From assembly GCA_011037195.1 (NCBI GenBank), contig JAAEAF010014739.1:186001-250000 (forward strand): 64,000 nucleotides of DNA, written 5' to 3'. Positions 41,555 through 52,384 of the stretch are shown in pieces; position 1 is the first letter of the stretch; each line of letters begins with the position of its first letter. The stretch is from Triatoma infestans. Lineage: Eukaryota > Arthropoda > Insecta > Hemiptera > Reduviidae. The notes under the pieces were generated by a model. It saw only the letters and a list, made by a program, of their open reading frames with translations. It did no database searches and was not told where the DNA came from. Position numbers and translations under genes: made by a program.

Positions 41555-41960
41555 TCTTAGAATTAAATGAGTTACCATTATTCCGAGTTTGAAGAAAATA
41601 GATTCGATCAGAAAAGTGTACAATTTTGTCAAGTTATTTGCTATTTTCTCCATGAGGATACCATCAAGTTTCATTAAACTTGCCGTACTTATTTTAATAT
41701 AGAAACTTAACACTTTTATTTTAAACTTTTTTCTAATAAAGTTGATTTTAGGAGTTTTAGAGGAGCTTGGAATGTCTGTTAGCTTCAAAAAAGTCCTTTT
41801 TATTAACTTTAGATTCTCCAAGTGATATAACTTTGAAGACAATTAAATATTTACTAACTTTTTTAAGTTTGAAGAAAATGATAACTATGTAAATTGCAGT
41901 CAGTGAGAGGAATTGCAGTAAGAGAAATTTGTGTGAGAGTTTCACGCCATATTTTTTTTT
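41555..41960 (+). repeat. R-family right half, plus strand
   Basis: It has ATTCCGAGTTTGAAGAAAA, CATCAAGTTTCATTAAACTTG, ACACTTTTATTTTAAAC and the right end GCAGTAAGAGAAATTTGTGT with GAGAGTTTCACGCCATATTTT. It is arranged head-on with the minus R copy before it. Confidence 0.7.
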
Positions 41961-41964
41961 TTCC

Positions 41965-43235
41965 CAATTCATCAACATTTCAATTTTTTTCTATTATGTT
42001 TTGCATCCGATGAGAAAGTTACTGGGCGAAAGGTTTAGAATTGTTAAGTGAGCAGATAGTTGGCTAGAAGGTCGTCATGGTTACCACGACGATATTAGCA
42101 GCCAACTCTCCAGGGTTGTGTGATGTTGTTAGTGGAGGTGGGGTATATAGTAGGCCAGAGTGAGAGAGAATGAGAAAGCAGAGAAGTGCCGCCGCCCTTG
42201 GCCTACTCTCAACATATAACATTGCTACTACTGACCTAGTTCTCTTCCACTCACACACTGCAGTCAGAAACATAACCCCACCCCACACCATCGCGTGGTC
42301 TCTGCTATATTGAGAGGGTGAACTTTTTTATAGGAGGAGGAGGGGTGTGGATATGGCAAGTATGCTTGCCGCCATATCTCTCTCTCTCTCACGTCATTGC
42401 GGTGGTGGAAATTCTATTATTGTTGTTTTTGTTGTTGTTGTTGATGTTATGTGAAGGAAAGCTTTGCTCTCTTCTCAAAGGGGTAGGAGATGGAAAATAC
42501 ACACACATGCACACATACACAACACACACACAGCATGGAGCGGATAGAGTGGGGTGAACTAACTTTGTCAGATAGTCCCCCACACTGTCCCCCTACGGCA
42601 CACACTAAAAAAAAAGAAAAGAAAAAATGGAGGGGTTTTAATTCGTACAAGGACTTTAGCTTTACCACTAGTGGCGATACCACTACTAGCAGGGCCAAGA
42701 AGGGGTGATGAGGAAGAGGGGGGAACCAAAGTACCTCAGAGTTGTTAAAGTGTGTCAGGGCCGTCGTACACACTCGATTGCACAACCTATTTGCACATTA
42801 CACTTGTTTAGCACTAACACACGCGCGCGCCCAAACACTATGTTGTTGTTTGTGTTGTTAGTGGTGGTGCTTTTGTGCTCGTCTTATTATAATGAACGGT
42901 TAATCATACAATAATATCTAGATATCTGGAAAATTATATATCTATTAATTCTGGCATCTTCTTCTTTATAAAAAACACTAATTTAATATTAATAATTAGT
43001 ATAAATATAAACAAAAAATTGGGATAAACTTGTTCGTAATTTTTTTTTTTTTGATTAATTAATTTAATGACATCATCATAAATCATGATTTTCACCTTGA
43101 TTGAAAATAAACATTCATATTTTATTCTCCTTTATTCTTCTCCTTTTTCTTTACCTTGTACGAGTGTATACATGATCTCAATAAATTGGTAATTGGTTTT
43201 AGAATTTTAAGGAGATTAAATAATTATTTTTAGTG
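41965..43235. other. unassigned, less AT-rich region with simple repeats
   Basis: The stretch 42064-42880 is unusually rich in GA/CT, CA and GTT runs, with a TATATAG at about 42144, a (CT)n at 42378-42392 and a (CA)n at 42500-42530. This could be promoter-proximal DNA of a host gene, but no exon is supported. The open frames here are short and repeat-driven. Confidence 0.3.
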
Positions 43236-43239
43236 AGCG

Positions 43240-43875
43240 GAAGTATTATGATCCTGTCAAATTTTCTAAATTGTGGTTGTCTTTTTTTTTCACACCGGAA
43301 ATACAAGGTTTTGTGATTCTTGTGTGCGGAAAAAATGTTTTTAGCGAATGGTGGGGTCCGTATGTGTGAACAAAATATCTATAAAAACGAAAAATCGAGA
43401 GAAGCATAAAAACTTGGTATTGTCGTATATGACATGAAGGTTTTAGACAAAAATCCATCAGCCGGAAGTGCGAATTTACTGAATAGTTTTTTATGGCAGT
43501 TTTTAGTGATTTTCTCGAAAATGGTTCCAATGATGTTTTTGTTTTTTTAAACTTAGTATATTATATACATTGATCAATGCCTATCACTTTTATTTGAAAC
43601 ATTTTTTTTTGTTTGAATTGATTATTTTGGGGAGTGGTGGGGGGTCTAGTGGTTTCGTAATTTTTTCCGGAAACGGTTAGAAAGATTTCCTTTAAAACTT
43701 GAAATATTAACTGCATTGGTAAAAACTTTTATTTAAAACATTGTTCAGAAAAAGTTGATTATTAGAAGGGGGGGTTTTGGAGAACCTGTCAATTTTGGCT
43801 TTAAAAAATGCCGTTTTAAAAACTACTGTTTACTAATTTCCAACTTGTTAATTGAAAGAGAAAACGCTACCACAA
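43240..43875 (+). repeat. R-family repeat, near-complete copy
   Basis: The left end AAGTATTATGATCCTGTCAAA is followed by CACACCGGAAATACAAGGTT, TGTTTTTAGCGAATGGT, ATCCATCAGCCGGAAGTGCG, AATGGTTCCAATGATG and a partial second internal unit starting TTTTTTCCGGAAACGGTTAG. The right hairpin is not found. Confidence 0.75.
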
Positions 43876-44945
43876 AGTCCACTGAGGTATATATCTAAAG
43901 TACATATATATTATGAATGATCTCTTTTAAAGCCATTTGTTTTGTGGCCAGCCTAACTAAACGTTTATAAACAATTCAATTTTAATGAAAATCTTTGTTA
44001 AATATATTTTATTAATTACATATAATATAATTAATCACCTGTATTTAAAAAAAAAAAAAAAAATCCAGACATGAAATTCATTTGACCGTAACATACACTT
44101 GAGTGATTTCCTTCTTTTGAAATGATAGTAAATTTTAAAGAGCTTTGATTATTTGAACAACAACTCGCAATAATCACCATTCATTTTCAATTTTTATTGA
44201 TTAATTTTTAATTAATCTCCTGTTTATTTAACTTTTAATTTAAATTATGGCGATTGTTAATGCGCGTGCTATCTAGTTTTTTTTTAATTACAAAAAAAAA
44301 ATCATGTTTGAACATCAATACATTTTTTTAATTTTTTTCTCTTTATTTTTTTTATTTTTATTTTTTTAAATTAACATAGATCTAGTTATGTTTTTATATT
44401 AGTAAAACACATAACACATACATACACATACACGCGCGCACAGAGGGAGAGAGAGTGAGAGTGTGTGTGTGAAAGAGAGCTGTCCCTAAAAATATGTTTC
44501 GTATTCAGTCGTCTTCAAAACGATTTCGTTTAGAACTTGTGTGGAAAATCAAACTCTACTCTATTCTCTTTCTTGCAACATAATGGCGCTTTTTTTTTTT
44601 ATGAATAAAATTATTATTAAACTTTTTTTTATAAGCTTCTCCAGAGATATATTTCCAGAGATAAACTCTCATTCTTGGGCGATTACTAATATTACTTAAA
44701 AGTGTAGGAAAAAACAACCATAAAAACTTATAAGAGAAAACTTTTAGATACTTTTTCTTTAAAACTCTTATGCAATTCCAATTAGAGATCTCGATAAAAT
44801 AGACAGCATCTGTGAATGCATTACTACCCAGGAAATTAATTGATTGATTTCAGTTGTAAAATTAAGAACTAATGGTAATTAATTGCAAATATATACAGTT
44901 TCAGAGACATTTTCCGTGATAGCTAGCTTCAATTTCTGGTCATCG
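43875..44945. other. unassigned AT-rich DNA
   Basis: Contains A- and T-runs and a CACA/GAGA simple repeat at 44410-44480. No gene is seen. Confidence 0.4.
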
Positions 44946-44947
44946 TT

Positions 44948-45125
44948 GAGTGTATCTGAACTGTATTTGCTCTATGCAAGTCTGTGTTCTTACACTGTTC
45001 AACAGAAACATCCTGATGATAGGCGAACGCCCGAAACCGGTCGATGATCATAAAATGAAGCAGGCTATCACGGAAAATGTCTCTGATGCTTTCCAGCTCT
45101 GCGGAACCAACTACCACAACAACTT
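44948..45125 (+). repeat. hammerhead-motif module, copy 2
   Basis: Second copy of the 2636-2812 module, better preserved at the ribozyme-like core. Conserved downstream blocks are AGCAGGCTATCACGGAAAAT and GGAACCAACTACCACAACAA. Modules of this kind are known from Penelope-like retroelements and retrozymes; no reverse transcriptase is visible next to either copy. Confidence 0.6.
45009..45046 (+). ncRNA. hammerhead-ribozyme-like motif
   Basis: In order: CATC (stem I 5' strand), CTGATGA (core), a TAGGC/GAAC/GCCC stem-loop, GAAA (core), ACCGGT and C, then GATG (stem I 3' strand, pairs with CATC). ACCGGT would be an extremely short stem III that can pair only between two molecules, as in dimeric hammerheads. 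An extra base between CTGATGA and stem II departs from the canonical core. Activity is unproven. Confidence 0.45.
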
Positions 45126-45224
45126 GAAGTTAGTTTTTTTTAAACACAAATTGGTAATATTTAACCCAAAACTGATTTTTAATGTATAAGATGCCATTTA
45201 ATCTTTTTTTTTTTGCTTTCTTTT

Positions 45225-45500
45225 ACGTCTCCTAATAAGAGGAAGTGTTGTGATCGTGTCAGATTTCTAAAAATTGAGTTTTCACCGGAAATACATGTTT
45301 TTTACGGTTGCCGCCTGAATACGACAAAATATTTCTTAACGAATTGTGTGTGTGTGTATATGGGGGGGGGGGAGAATACAGTAAAAATATTTCAAAAACA
45401 AAAAATCATAGCTCAAACTTGGCTTTCCGTTAAGGTACTACTACCGCATTTGACACGAAGGTTTTGAAGCAGAAGTCGAAGGTTATGAAACAGAAGTGTG
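45225..45500 (+). repeat. R-family left-half fragment
   Basis: TTACGTCTCCTAATAAGAGG, GTTGTGATCGTGTCAGATTT, TTTTCACCGGAAATACATG and GACACGAAGGTTTTGAAGC match the left half of R. Confidence 0.75.
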
Positions 45501-45527
45501 AAATATTTTCCTGGACTTTTTATTTTA

Positions 45528-45752
45528 TTTTTAATTTAAGGTGTGTCAACATCTATGGTGATTGGCGCTCGGAACCTTCTCAGTGCACTGCCGGCCAGTA
45601 TACTCTTGTTACAGACAACTCGGTCCATCACCATACAGTGAGCTGTAGAGATTCCTAAGAAGAAAAAAATCAAAGGGCAGCACGGCTGGATTCGAACCTG
45701 GGTTCTCGCGTGGAAGTCCAGTACGCTAACCACTTAGCTATTCCCTTCCCTA
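45528..45752 (-). mobile_element. SINE2, complete minus copy
   Basis: On the minus strand: A box (TTAGCTAAGTGGTTAGCGTA), B box (GGTTCGAATCC), the family body with CTCTACAGCTCACTG, GTCTGTAACAAGAG and TTCCGAGCGCCAAT, and an A-rich tail (TTTTATTTTTAATTTAAGG on the plus strand). Confidence 0.85.
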
Positions 45753-45797
45753 CAATGTTGGTGTTTAACACTTATACAATATTAATTATACCAGCAA

Positions 45798-46063
45798 GCG
45801 AAATATTAGTTGACTTGAACCAAAGAAAAAAACTTTTTATCTATAAAAGTTTATCCAACATTTCGGACACCTTAGATGTCCTTCCTCAGGAAATATTAAG
45901 GAAGAATAGAGAGTTGAAGAAGAGAGAGAATAGTTGAACATTTAACTCTCTATCTTCCTTTAACAGTTCTTGTGGAAGGACTCCAAAGGTGTCCAAAATG
46001 ACGAATAAACATCTAAAGATAATAAGTTTTTTCTTTTGTACCCAGCCAACTAATATTTTCCTT
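45798..46063. mobile_element. foldback element with two inverted hammerhead-like modules
   Basis: The left arm (45798-45912) and right arm (45937-46063) are inverted copies. Anchors are AATATTAGTTG, GAAAAAA.CTTTTT, ATTTCGGACACCTTAGATGT and GGAAG.ATAGAGAGTT. Each arm carries a GGACACC/GGTGTCC stem between CTGAGGA and GAAA. In the left arm (minus strand, 45849-45890) the order CCTGAGGA, stem, CCGAAATG is intact. In the right arm (45968-46010) both core blocks are mutated. The arms resemble ends of elements that carry ribozyme-like motifs. Confidence 0.6.
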
Positions 46064-47220
46064 GTTTGATTAACAACGGCCAAAACATAGCAATTGTTTA
46101 TATTAATATTAATTATATTTTAGAATCATTAGTAGAATTGTAAATTTGAAGGAAATTGATTAACAGGGGGATTTCGGTGATTATAGGTTTATGATTTTGG
46201 AAGGTGGAAGGGGATTTTCTCGTAAACACTGTAACGGTTTCTATTAAAGTTGCAACCTGTGGACGATCTCCATCGCTGTCTGTAAGTTATAAATCCATCT
46301 ATCAGTTTTATCTGTGTCATTTTTGCCCCCAAAAAAATTATAGTTCTGAAGAATTTATGCTCAGAATAACTGAGTAAAATTTGATGTAAAAAAAAGAAGA
46401 AAAGAGTGAAATTAAAATTTAATTAATTAAAATAATGAAACCCTATATTTTTTCCCCCTCCCAAGAGAGAGATATAATGGAAGTATGGTGGTAGAAATAA
46501 CAATGAAACTGTAATAAAAACTTTTTATTATTTTATTTTATTTGCGGTTAGAAGTGTTCATAATCCAAGGACTGCGTGGGTGTTGTGCAAACTGTCACAG
46601 CCCGGTGGACTAGTGTTGCCTCAAACAAACTGTTTGTATTGAGTGTTTTCGGTCAGCCTAGATTTTACCTATTTTTTGTTTTGTTTTTTATTTCAAAACG
46701 CTGCCAAAACATTAAACTAAATATTTTGTACCATTTTAAGGTCTTAATTTATATTATATATTAATAAAAGAATGATGCCCTCTTTGTTTTCTTAAAAAGT
46801 GTATCTTAAACATTACTATCTGATAGATGGACATTATCGGTATAACTAAACCAGTTTAATAATATTTTAGCATTGCCACCTAAATATTTGTGTCCACCAA
46901 AATATCCAATCAGATAATAATAATAATAAAAATTGCGAAATGAACTAAATTTAAAATCATTACAGATATATAATTAAACATTACTTTAAAAAAAAAACAA
47001 ACAAAAAAAGCCATATGTATATTCATTTTGACGGCCTTGTCATTTATTTTTCAGCTTAAAAACTGGTCGTACCAGTTATTTAGCCCCCCCCCCCATATGT
47101 TGGTATTTTTGGGGGGAAGGGAGGAGATTCAAATTAATTTCTAAATTTGTTACATTTTAGGAGATCTACAATCTAATATCTATACACAATATAGCTTTCA
47201 TACTCTATTGGCGTGTTTAT
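46063..47220. other. mostly unassigned AT-rich DNA
   Basis: A weak R fragment may lie at 46110-46245 (AATCATTAGTAGAATTGTAAA, TTTCTCGTAAAC). Otherwise there are A/T runs, a C-run at 47083 and no gene. Confidence 0.4.
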
Positions 47221-47227
47221 AAACAAT

Positions 47228-47275
47228 AATATCTGGTGTGAAACTCTTACACGAATTTCTTTTTTTCCTACCAGT
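47228..47275 (-). repeat. R-family right terminus
   Basis: ATATCTGGTGTGAAACTCTTACACG with TTTCTTTTTTTCCTACCAG is the minus-strand right end of R, abutting the tail of LINE-B. Confidence 0.65.
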
Positions 47276-47399
47276 TATTATTATTATTATTATTATGCCG
47301 GGTGCCTAATGGCGTGGGACCTAGGCCTATGTGGCTTTTATCCCCCCGATGCCCCCCCATAATCCCCTAATTAATCTCCCCCGGTAGCCTACTGGTCAG

Positions 47400-50300
47400 T
47401 CTACAATACCCCAGGATATCCTTAAACTCCAACTCGCCTAGGGAATCCTGCGAGATGTGCCCTCCCAAATACGCGGAATATAGTATCAGTGAAACGAGGA
47501 CACTGTCATAAGTAAGTGGTACACCGTTTCCCTCACTCGGTCGTCGCAGTTCTGACAGATGGGACTCGACGTCCTCCCTATGTTAAACAAGTGACCAGAC
47601 ACCCAAGTGTGTCCAATCACTACCCCCACCAAGGTCATCAGACCTGTCCTACTGAGAGACAGGAGGTACCCCGAAATTCCCTGCTTACTTGCTTTTATAA
47701 ATCTTTTAGCTTGGAGGCACCCCTGCGTGTCCCCCCAGTATTTCTCCAAGACTCTCATCTCCCAAAGTCTAATCTGTTTATCACGAAACTTCTTTGTGAC
47801 GGCAAGGGCTTTTTCAGGACCACAAAAGGTATTCATGATCCCTCCCTAGCCAACTGATCCGCCCTCTCATTGCCCTTTGTTCCCGCATGTCCGGGTATCC
47901 AATAGAGACGCACCTTACCCCTCCGAGCCAAAGCATTAAGCCTTCTCCTACATTCTCCCACTAGTTTCGAACTGCACCATGGCTTACTCAAAGCCCTTAG
48001 TGCGGCCTGACTATCAGAGAAAATCCGCACCTCTTTGATCTCTCCCTGCCACTCCCCCACAAGGCGGCAGCATTCGATAATGCCCACCACCTCGGACTGG
48101 AAGACAGTGGCCAAACCACCCAAGGCCACCGAACTCCCTCTATCCAACCCCTGCAACCATGCTCCCGCTCCTGACAGGCCAGTTTCCTCCTGCCTAGAGC
48201 CATCTGAATAACAGCGAATAATTGCGCTTACCCGACTACGTTGGCCTCGTTGAGGTTGTTTTTTCTCATCTCTCATGTATATGCCAGTACTAGATATATA
48301 CATCCCTCTCGACAACCCCATTTGGCCTTGTAGTCTCATAGAGTTTAGATAGCAGAAATCGGTTCACTCGCCAAATCTCATCCTCGATCCTAGAGTGATC
48401 CCCCCGAAAGGTTCTCACCTATTCTCCCTTGCACCTCATTCTGAGGTACACCTTCATCGCCTCCCCCAATGCCACATACTGAAGAGGGATTAACCCCAGC
48501 AACATCTCCAGTGCCACCTGGAGATACCTCGTAAATCCAGTAGATACCTCGAGGATTAACTCCCCAGGATTTGTCCGCTTATCTCCTACATTGCCAGAAA
48601 ACCTTCTGTCCCTTCTCACAAACATGCTCAATGTGAGCCCGCCAATTCAACTTATTGTTGACGAGGACCACTCGCTGCAAATTTGCAGTTCCTTACCGAA
48701 GAGCCTATGTCTCCTAAGCCCTTCCAGTTTCCTCTTCCTAGTAAATAGAACTAAAGAACTTTTGTCCGGGTTAACGGACAAGCCATAGTTCCCACACCAC
48801 TGCTCCACGTAAGATAACGCCGACTGCATCAAGTCACTCACCACACTCAGATGCTTCCCTGTGATTAAGATTACCCCATCATCGGAATACATCTGCAGGT
48901 AAAATCCCCTACGGTTCATCTCCCAAAGTAGCTCATCAATGATGAGACACCGTAGGTGTGGAGACAAACTCCCTCCTTGGGGAAAGCCCCTACTGGCTTT
49001 CACCCTTCTCTTCGCAGCTCCCAAACGAGAATAAACAATGCTCGAAGTCAGGAGGTTAACTATCCATCTAACCAGGGTCCCATCCACACCCCTCTCCTCA
49101 AGTAACACTCTGATCCTATCGTGGGCACGCTGTCGAATGCCCCCTCAATATCTAAGAAGCATCCCAGCGCGTACTCTTTAGACTCCAACATATGTTCAGT
49201 TCTCCCCTCCAAATTATGGAGCGCGGTCTCCGTTGATCTTTCCGCCAAATAGGCATGCTGGTTCCCATGAAAGGTACTCTTTATGTCACAATCCTCCATT
49301 AAGAAAAGGTCCACCAACCTCTCTAAGCCCTTCAGCATGGACGCAATGTTGATTGGCCTATAAGCTTTAGGGTCTAAATAGTCCAACTTTCCCGGTTTGG
49401 AACTAATAACGCTCCAAGCCTGAGGGATATAGCCCGAACTTAGGCTGTCCCTCCGTATTCCTACCCATGTGCTATCGAACATGTTCCAGCTTTCTTGAAT
49501 CAACACCGGTACAGACCATCCATACCCGGCGACTTGAATTTACTAAAATAAGCGAATACCCAACTTGCCCTCCTTAATGTAACCCCTTGGCATGCCAACT
49601 CCTTACCCCGTAAATATGCTCCCTGTAGGTCAGGTGAAGGACCCGCGCACTCTCCAACATACTCCACATTATCCGGTAAATGTCTATCCAGCATCACCCG
49701 TAACACCTCGTTATGGTTATAGGTGATCTGTCCATCAGGCTTCCTAATACTGTCCAATGACATCTCCCCACTCTTGCCTAAAAACGTGAAGACCCGGTTT
49801 ACCTCCTATTCCTCCTCCAGGGTTTCGCAGAAGGTCCTCCAAGACTCTCTCTTCGTTCTCCGAATCTCCCTTTTGTGGTCTCGCTTGGTCTGAATAAACC
49901 ATTCCCAATCTTCTCCGCGTTAGTCCCCCTAGCCTTTTTCCTTAGCCGCCTCATCTGTCTATTGAAGGCAGTTAGTCGGGCCGTCCACCATTGGACCTTC
50001 CTATGCAATACTTCATGCTCAGGGCATGAAGTCTCATATGCTCGAACATCGTGCAAGTGGTCCGATCCACTCTCTGATCCCGGTCCTCCCCCTCCACTGG
50101 CGGTCTATCCGGACCTAACCTATCATTCCTCAAGACCGAGGTGAATCTACCCCAGTCAGTTCTTCTGGGATTTCGAAATTTCTTCACCTCGCTCATCTCA
50201 AGACGCAGGGTGATTCTAATACCTCTATGATCTGACAACGTCCAGTCATCCATAACCTCCCAACCTGTCGTCCAGGACAAAAATTGCCTGGAAGCCACCG

Positions 50301-50900
50301 TAATATCTATCACTTCTTCCCTATTCCTAATAACAAAGGTAGGTTTTTTACCTCTATTTAAAAGAAAAAGGTTTCTACTTACCAAAAACTCCGCCAGTGT
50401 CACCCCGCGCCGGTTGGTGTCGCTGCTTCCCCACAGCGTGTTGTGTGAGTTGGCATCGAATCCGACCAGCAGTGGCAGGTTCTCCTCTTCGCACCACTCC
50501 ACCAGACGCTCCACTGCCCGGCCAGGTGGTGGCTCCTCTGAGTCATAGCGTAGGTAGGCCGACGCCAAAACCAGTCTGCCTGATGCCTCTCCTATCCTGA
50601 TCGAAACTAGCGTCAAGTGTTTAGAACAAAACTCTCTTAACATTGAACACTCCATATGCTTAGACGCCAGGACACAAGTCCTGGGCCTGTCTGCTTTACA
50701 ATAATAAAATATTCTCAACCCATACCACCCCATCCAGCCACGCCACCTCGGATGGTATGGAGCTCCTGTATTAAACCTACCATCAAGGGTGTGTCCCTTA
50801 TGACCGCAGCCATCTCCGCCACAACTTCCCTGCTCCTGTGTGTGTTGTACTGGTAAAACAGAACATGAGCAGGCTACTTCCCTCCGCTCTCCTCCTTGCC
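47400..50900 (-). pseudogene. LINE-B ORF2, EN-RT-RNase H polyprotein with frameshifts
   Basis: Domains are in order but in different frames. The start (YQYNTHRSREVV, QELHTIRG) is in one frame near 50850-50760. The main endonuclease block (50757-49972) has GFDANSHNTLWGSSD and SDHRGIRI. The RT is spread over 49763-48647 with FKSPGMDGLY, KAYRPINIASM, EGAFDS, GFPQGGSLSP and YSDDGVIL (Ser replaces the usual Ala; both Asp are kept). RNase H at 48339-47830 has CYSDGSR, FQSEVVG, FSDSQAALRAL and WIPGHAGTKGNERADQLA. A CQNC...H tail lies near 47560. Frameshifts fall near 50760, 49800, 49500, 49110, 48640 and 47835, so it is inactive. Confidence 0.9.
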
Positions 50901-50947
50901 AGACTGGCCTCGTTGTCTCTCCTCCTTCCTTTTGAAGGTGATCCGGA

Positions 50948-51859
50948 TCAACTCTCCACTCCTTTTCCTCCAGGATCCGGAGTGAATGGGGATCTATAAA
51001 GAACACCATCCACATACCTTTCCTTCTCAAAGGAGCTGAGGACTCGCCAAAGATCTGTACGCAGACCAGGATGTTGCCCCGCCAAGCGTTCCAGAAACCT
51101 CTCCAAAGGACACCTCTTACCTGGCACCCAAACGGATACCCGAATCATCTTCGGGATATCCTCTCCCTCCAACATGACGTAGTGGATCTCGTCTCTGGAT
51201 GTGATAGCCTGTCTGGCTGTCCAAGCCCTACTCCTCTCGTCGCCGCAGGTGATGAGGAACATGCCCTCACTTACCACGCCAGACTCCTCAAATTGTGGCC
51301 ACCAGCCTTCGTCGGCGGTGCCCTTCCTGCTCACAGTATCATCCAGAGCACTCACTAGTTGTGCTCTGGCGTGCTCCGCGTCGTCCTCGGTCATGACTTC
51401 ACCATCCGCTCTGACCACGGCGACCTGTGGCTTCTTAGCCTTCTCTACTTTCGGGCGTTTGGCCTCGGGGACGCTTTCTGGCTTCTCCTCCGTACCCTTC
51501 TTCTTCTTCTTTCTCTTGTTGCTGGACTCCCTCGTCTTGGTTTTACTCGGGGTCCGCCTTCCGGCGGTCTCCTCGTTTCGACCAGGGGAGGTCAGCAGAA
51601 GCTCTTCAAAACTCTTATTTAAACTCTCCGTGGAGGCACACCTCTCCAGGCCTCTCAAAGGAGAAGCCAGGAGGTTCCCGGCAGTTTCCTGCCTCGAGGA
51701 TGCGCCCCCACTAAACTCACCTGCATCTACTACATTGGCGGAACAAGTAGCCATGACTACCGGTGTGCCTTGTTCCTCAACAGCACCGGAGACCTTCGTG
51801 CTGATTTTCGCACCCTCATTTGCCACGGACTGAGGGCCTTTATTGATATGTCCTTCCAT
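50948..51859 (-). CDS. LINE-B ORF1 protein (gag-like)
   Basis: 303-codon open frame from ATG (51857-51859). The N-terminal half is low-complexity. A strongly basic stretch at about residues 105-145 (KRKKKKKG, EAKRPKVEKAKK) looks like a nuclear-localisation or RNA-binding region. The C-terminal half (residues about 180-290) has the WWP.FEESG, MFLITCGDERSRAWT, IPKMIRVSVWVPGK and LERLAGQHPGLRTDLWRV blocks. These resemble the DUF4780-like domain of insect LINE ORF1 proteins, which are thought to bind element RNA. It lacks CCHC knuckles. The frame is intact, unlike ORF2, and runs up to the ORF2 start region. Confidence 0.75.
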   Translation of the reverse strand: MEGHINKGPQSVANEGAKISTKVSGAVEEQGTPVVMATCSANVVDAGEFSGGASSRQETAGNLLASPLRGLERCASTESLNKSFEELLLTSPGRNEETAGRRTPSKTKTRESSNKRKKKKKGTEEKPESVPEAKRPKVEKAKKPQVAVVRADGEVMTEDDAEHARAQLVSALDDTVSRKGTADEGWWPQFEESGVVSEGMFLITCGDERSRAWTARQAITSRDEIHYVMLEGEDIPKMIRVSVWVPGKRCPLERFLERLAGQHPGLRTDLWRVLSSFEKERYVDGVLYRSPFTPDPGGKGVES

Positions 51860-52248
51860 ATTGTTTTTTGTTTATTGAAAGGGGGGGTATAGTGTTAGTG
51901 AAATATGTGTAAATGTGGGAGCTGTATGGTGTATGCTATTTCCTCACCAGGTCCCTACAACTACAGGTACCAGGACGAATTTCCAGCGTGTAAGTCGCTC
52001 CCCCACGTCCGCCTCCAGTGTCCAAATAGACTCCCTGAAGTGAAGACCTGTTTTCAGAGGCCCAAGAATGAGCCTCGTCAGGGCCATCACAGGTGTGTCT
52101 GTGATGTAGAGTGAGTGAAATTGTTGCCACGGCGGATGCAGAGTAAATGTTGTGTCGCGGTGTCTGCGCCAGAGCCCGTTTGGCCTGCGGCGTGAACGCT
52201 CGGGTTGGCTCCAACCCCGCAACTGGAAGAGCCTAAGCTTTCCACCAG

Positions 52249-52380
52249 TCACAGGGTTGTTTAGGGTTAATACGAATTCATTTACAAAAAAAAAAAAGTC
52301 TTTAAAACTGCAATGCTTACAGATGTTTAGTTGTGCTGGGTATAAATAAAGCTGATAGGGATTAGACTTATATACCTGAA
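52249..52380. other. short unassigned segment with A-run
   Basis: Lies between the 5' end of LINE-B and an R copy. A run of 12 A lies at 52285-52297. No gene. Confidence 0.4.
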
Positions 52381-52384
52381 TGGA

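Larger units (their letters stand above)
47275..52238 (-). mobile_element. LINE-B, nearly full-length degraded non-LTR retrotransposon
   Basis: About 5 kb with, in minus orientation, a 5' UTR (52238-51860), ORF1, ORF2 (endonuclease, RT, RNase H, Cys/His tail), a short 3' UTR and an (AAT)n tail at 47278-47297. CTGGTGGAAA at its 5' edge (52239-52248) and CTGGTAGGAAA beyond its tail (47264-47274) may be a diverged target duplication. It is an I/R1-type LINE, different from LINE-A at the nucleotide level but with the same domain order. It is GC-richer than the surrounding DNA. Confidence 0.9.

Noticed and set aside
51201..51833. 210-codon plus-strand frame opposite LINE-B ORF1
   Set aside because: It is a shadow of the minus-strand ORF1, which has the basic block and the DUF4780-like C-terminal half.
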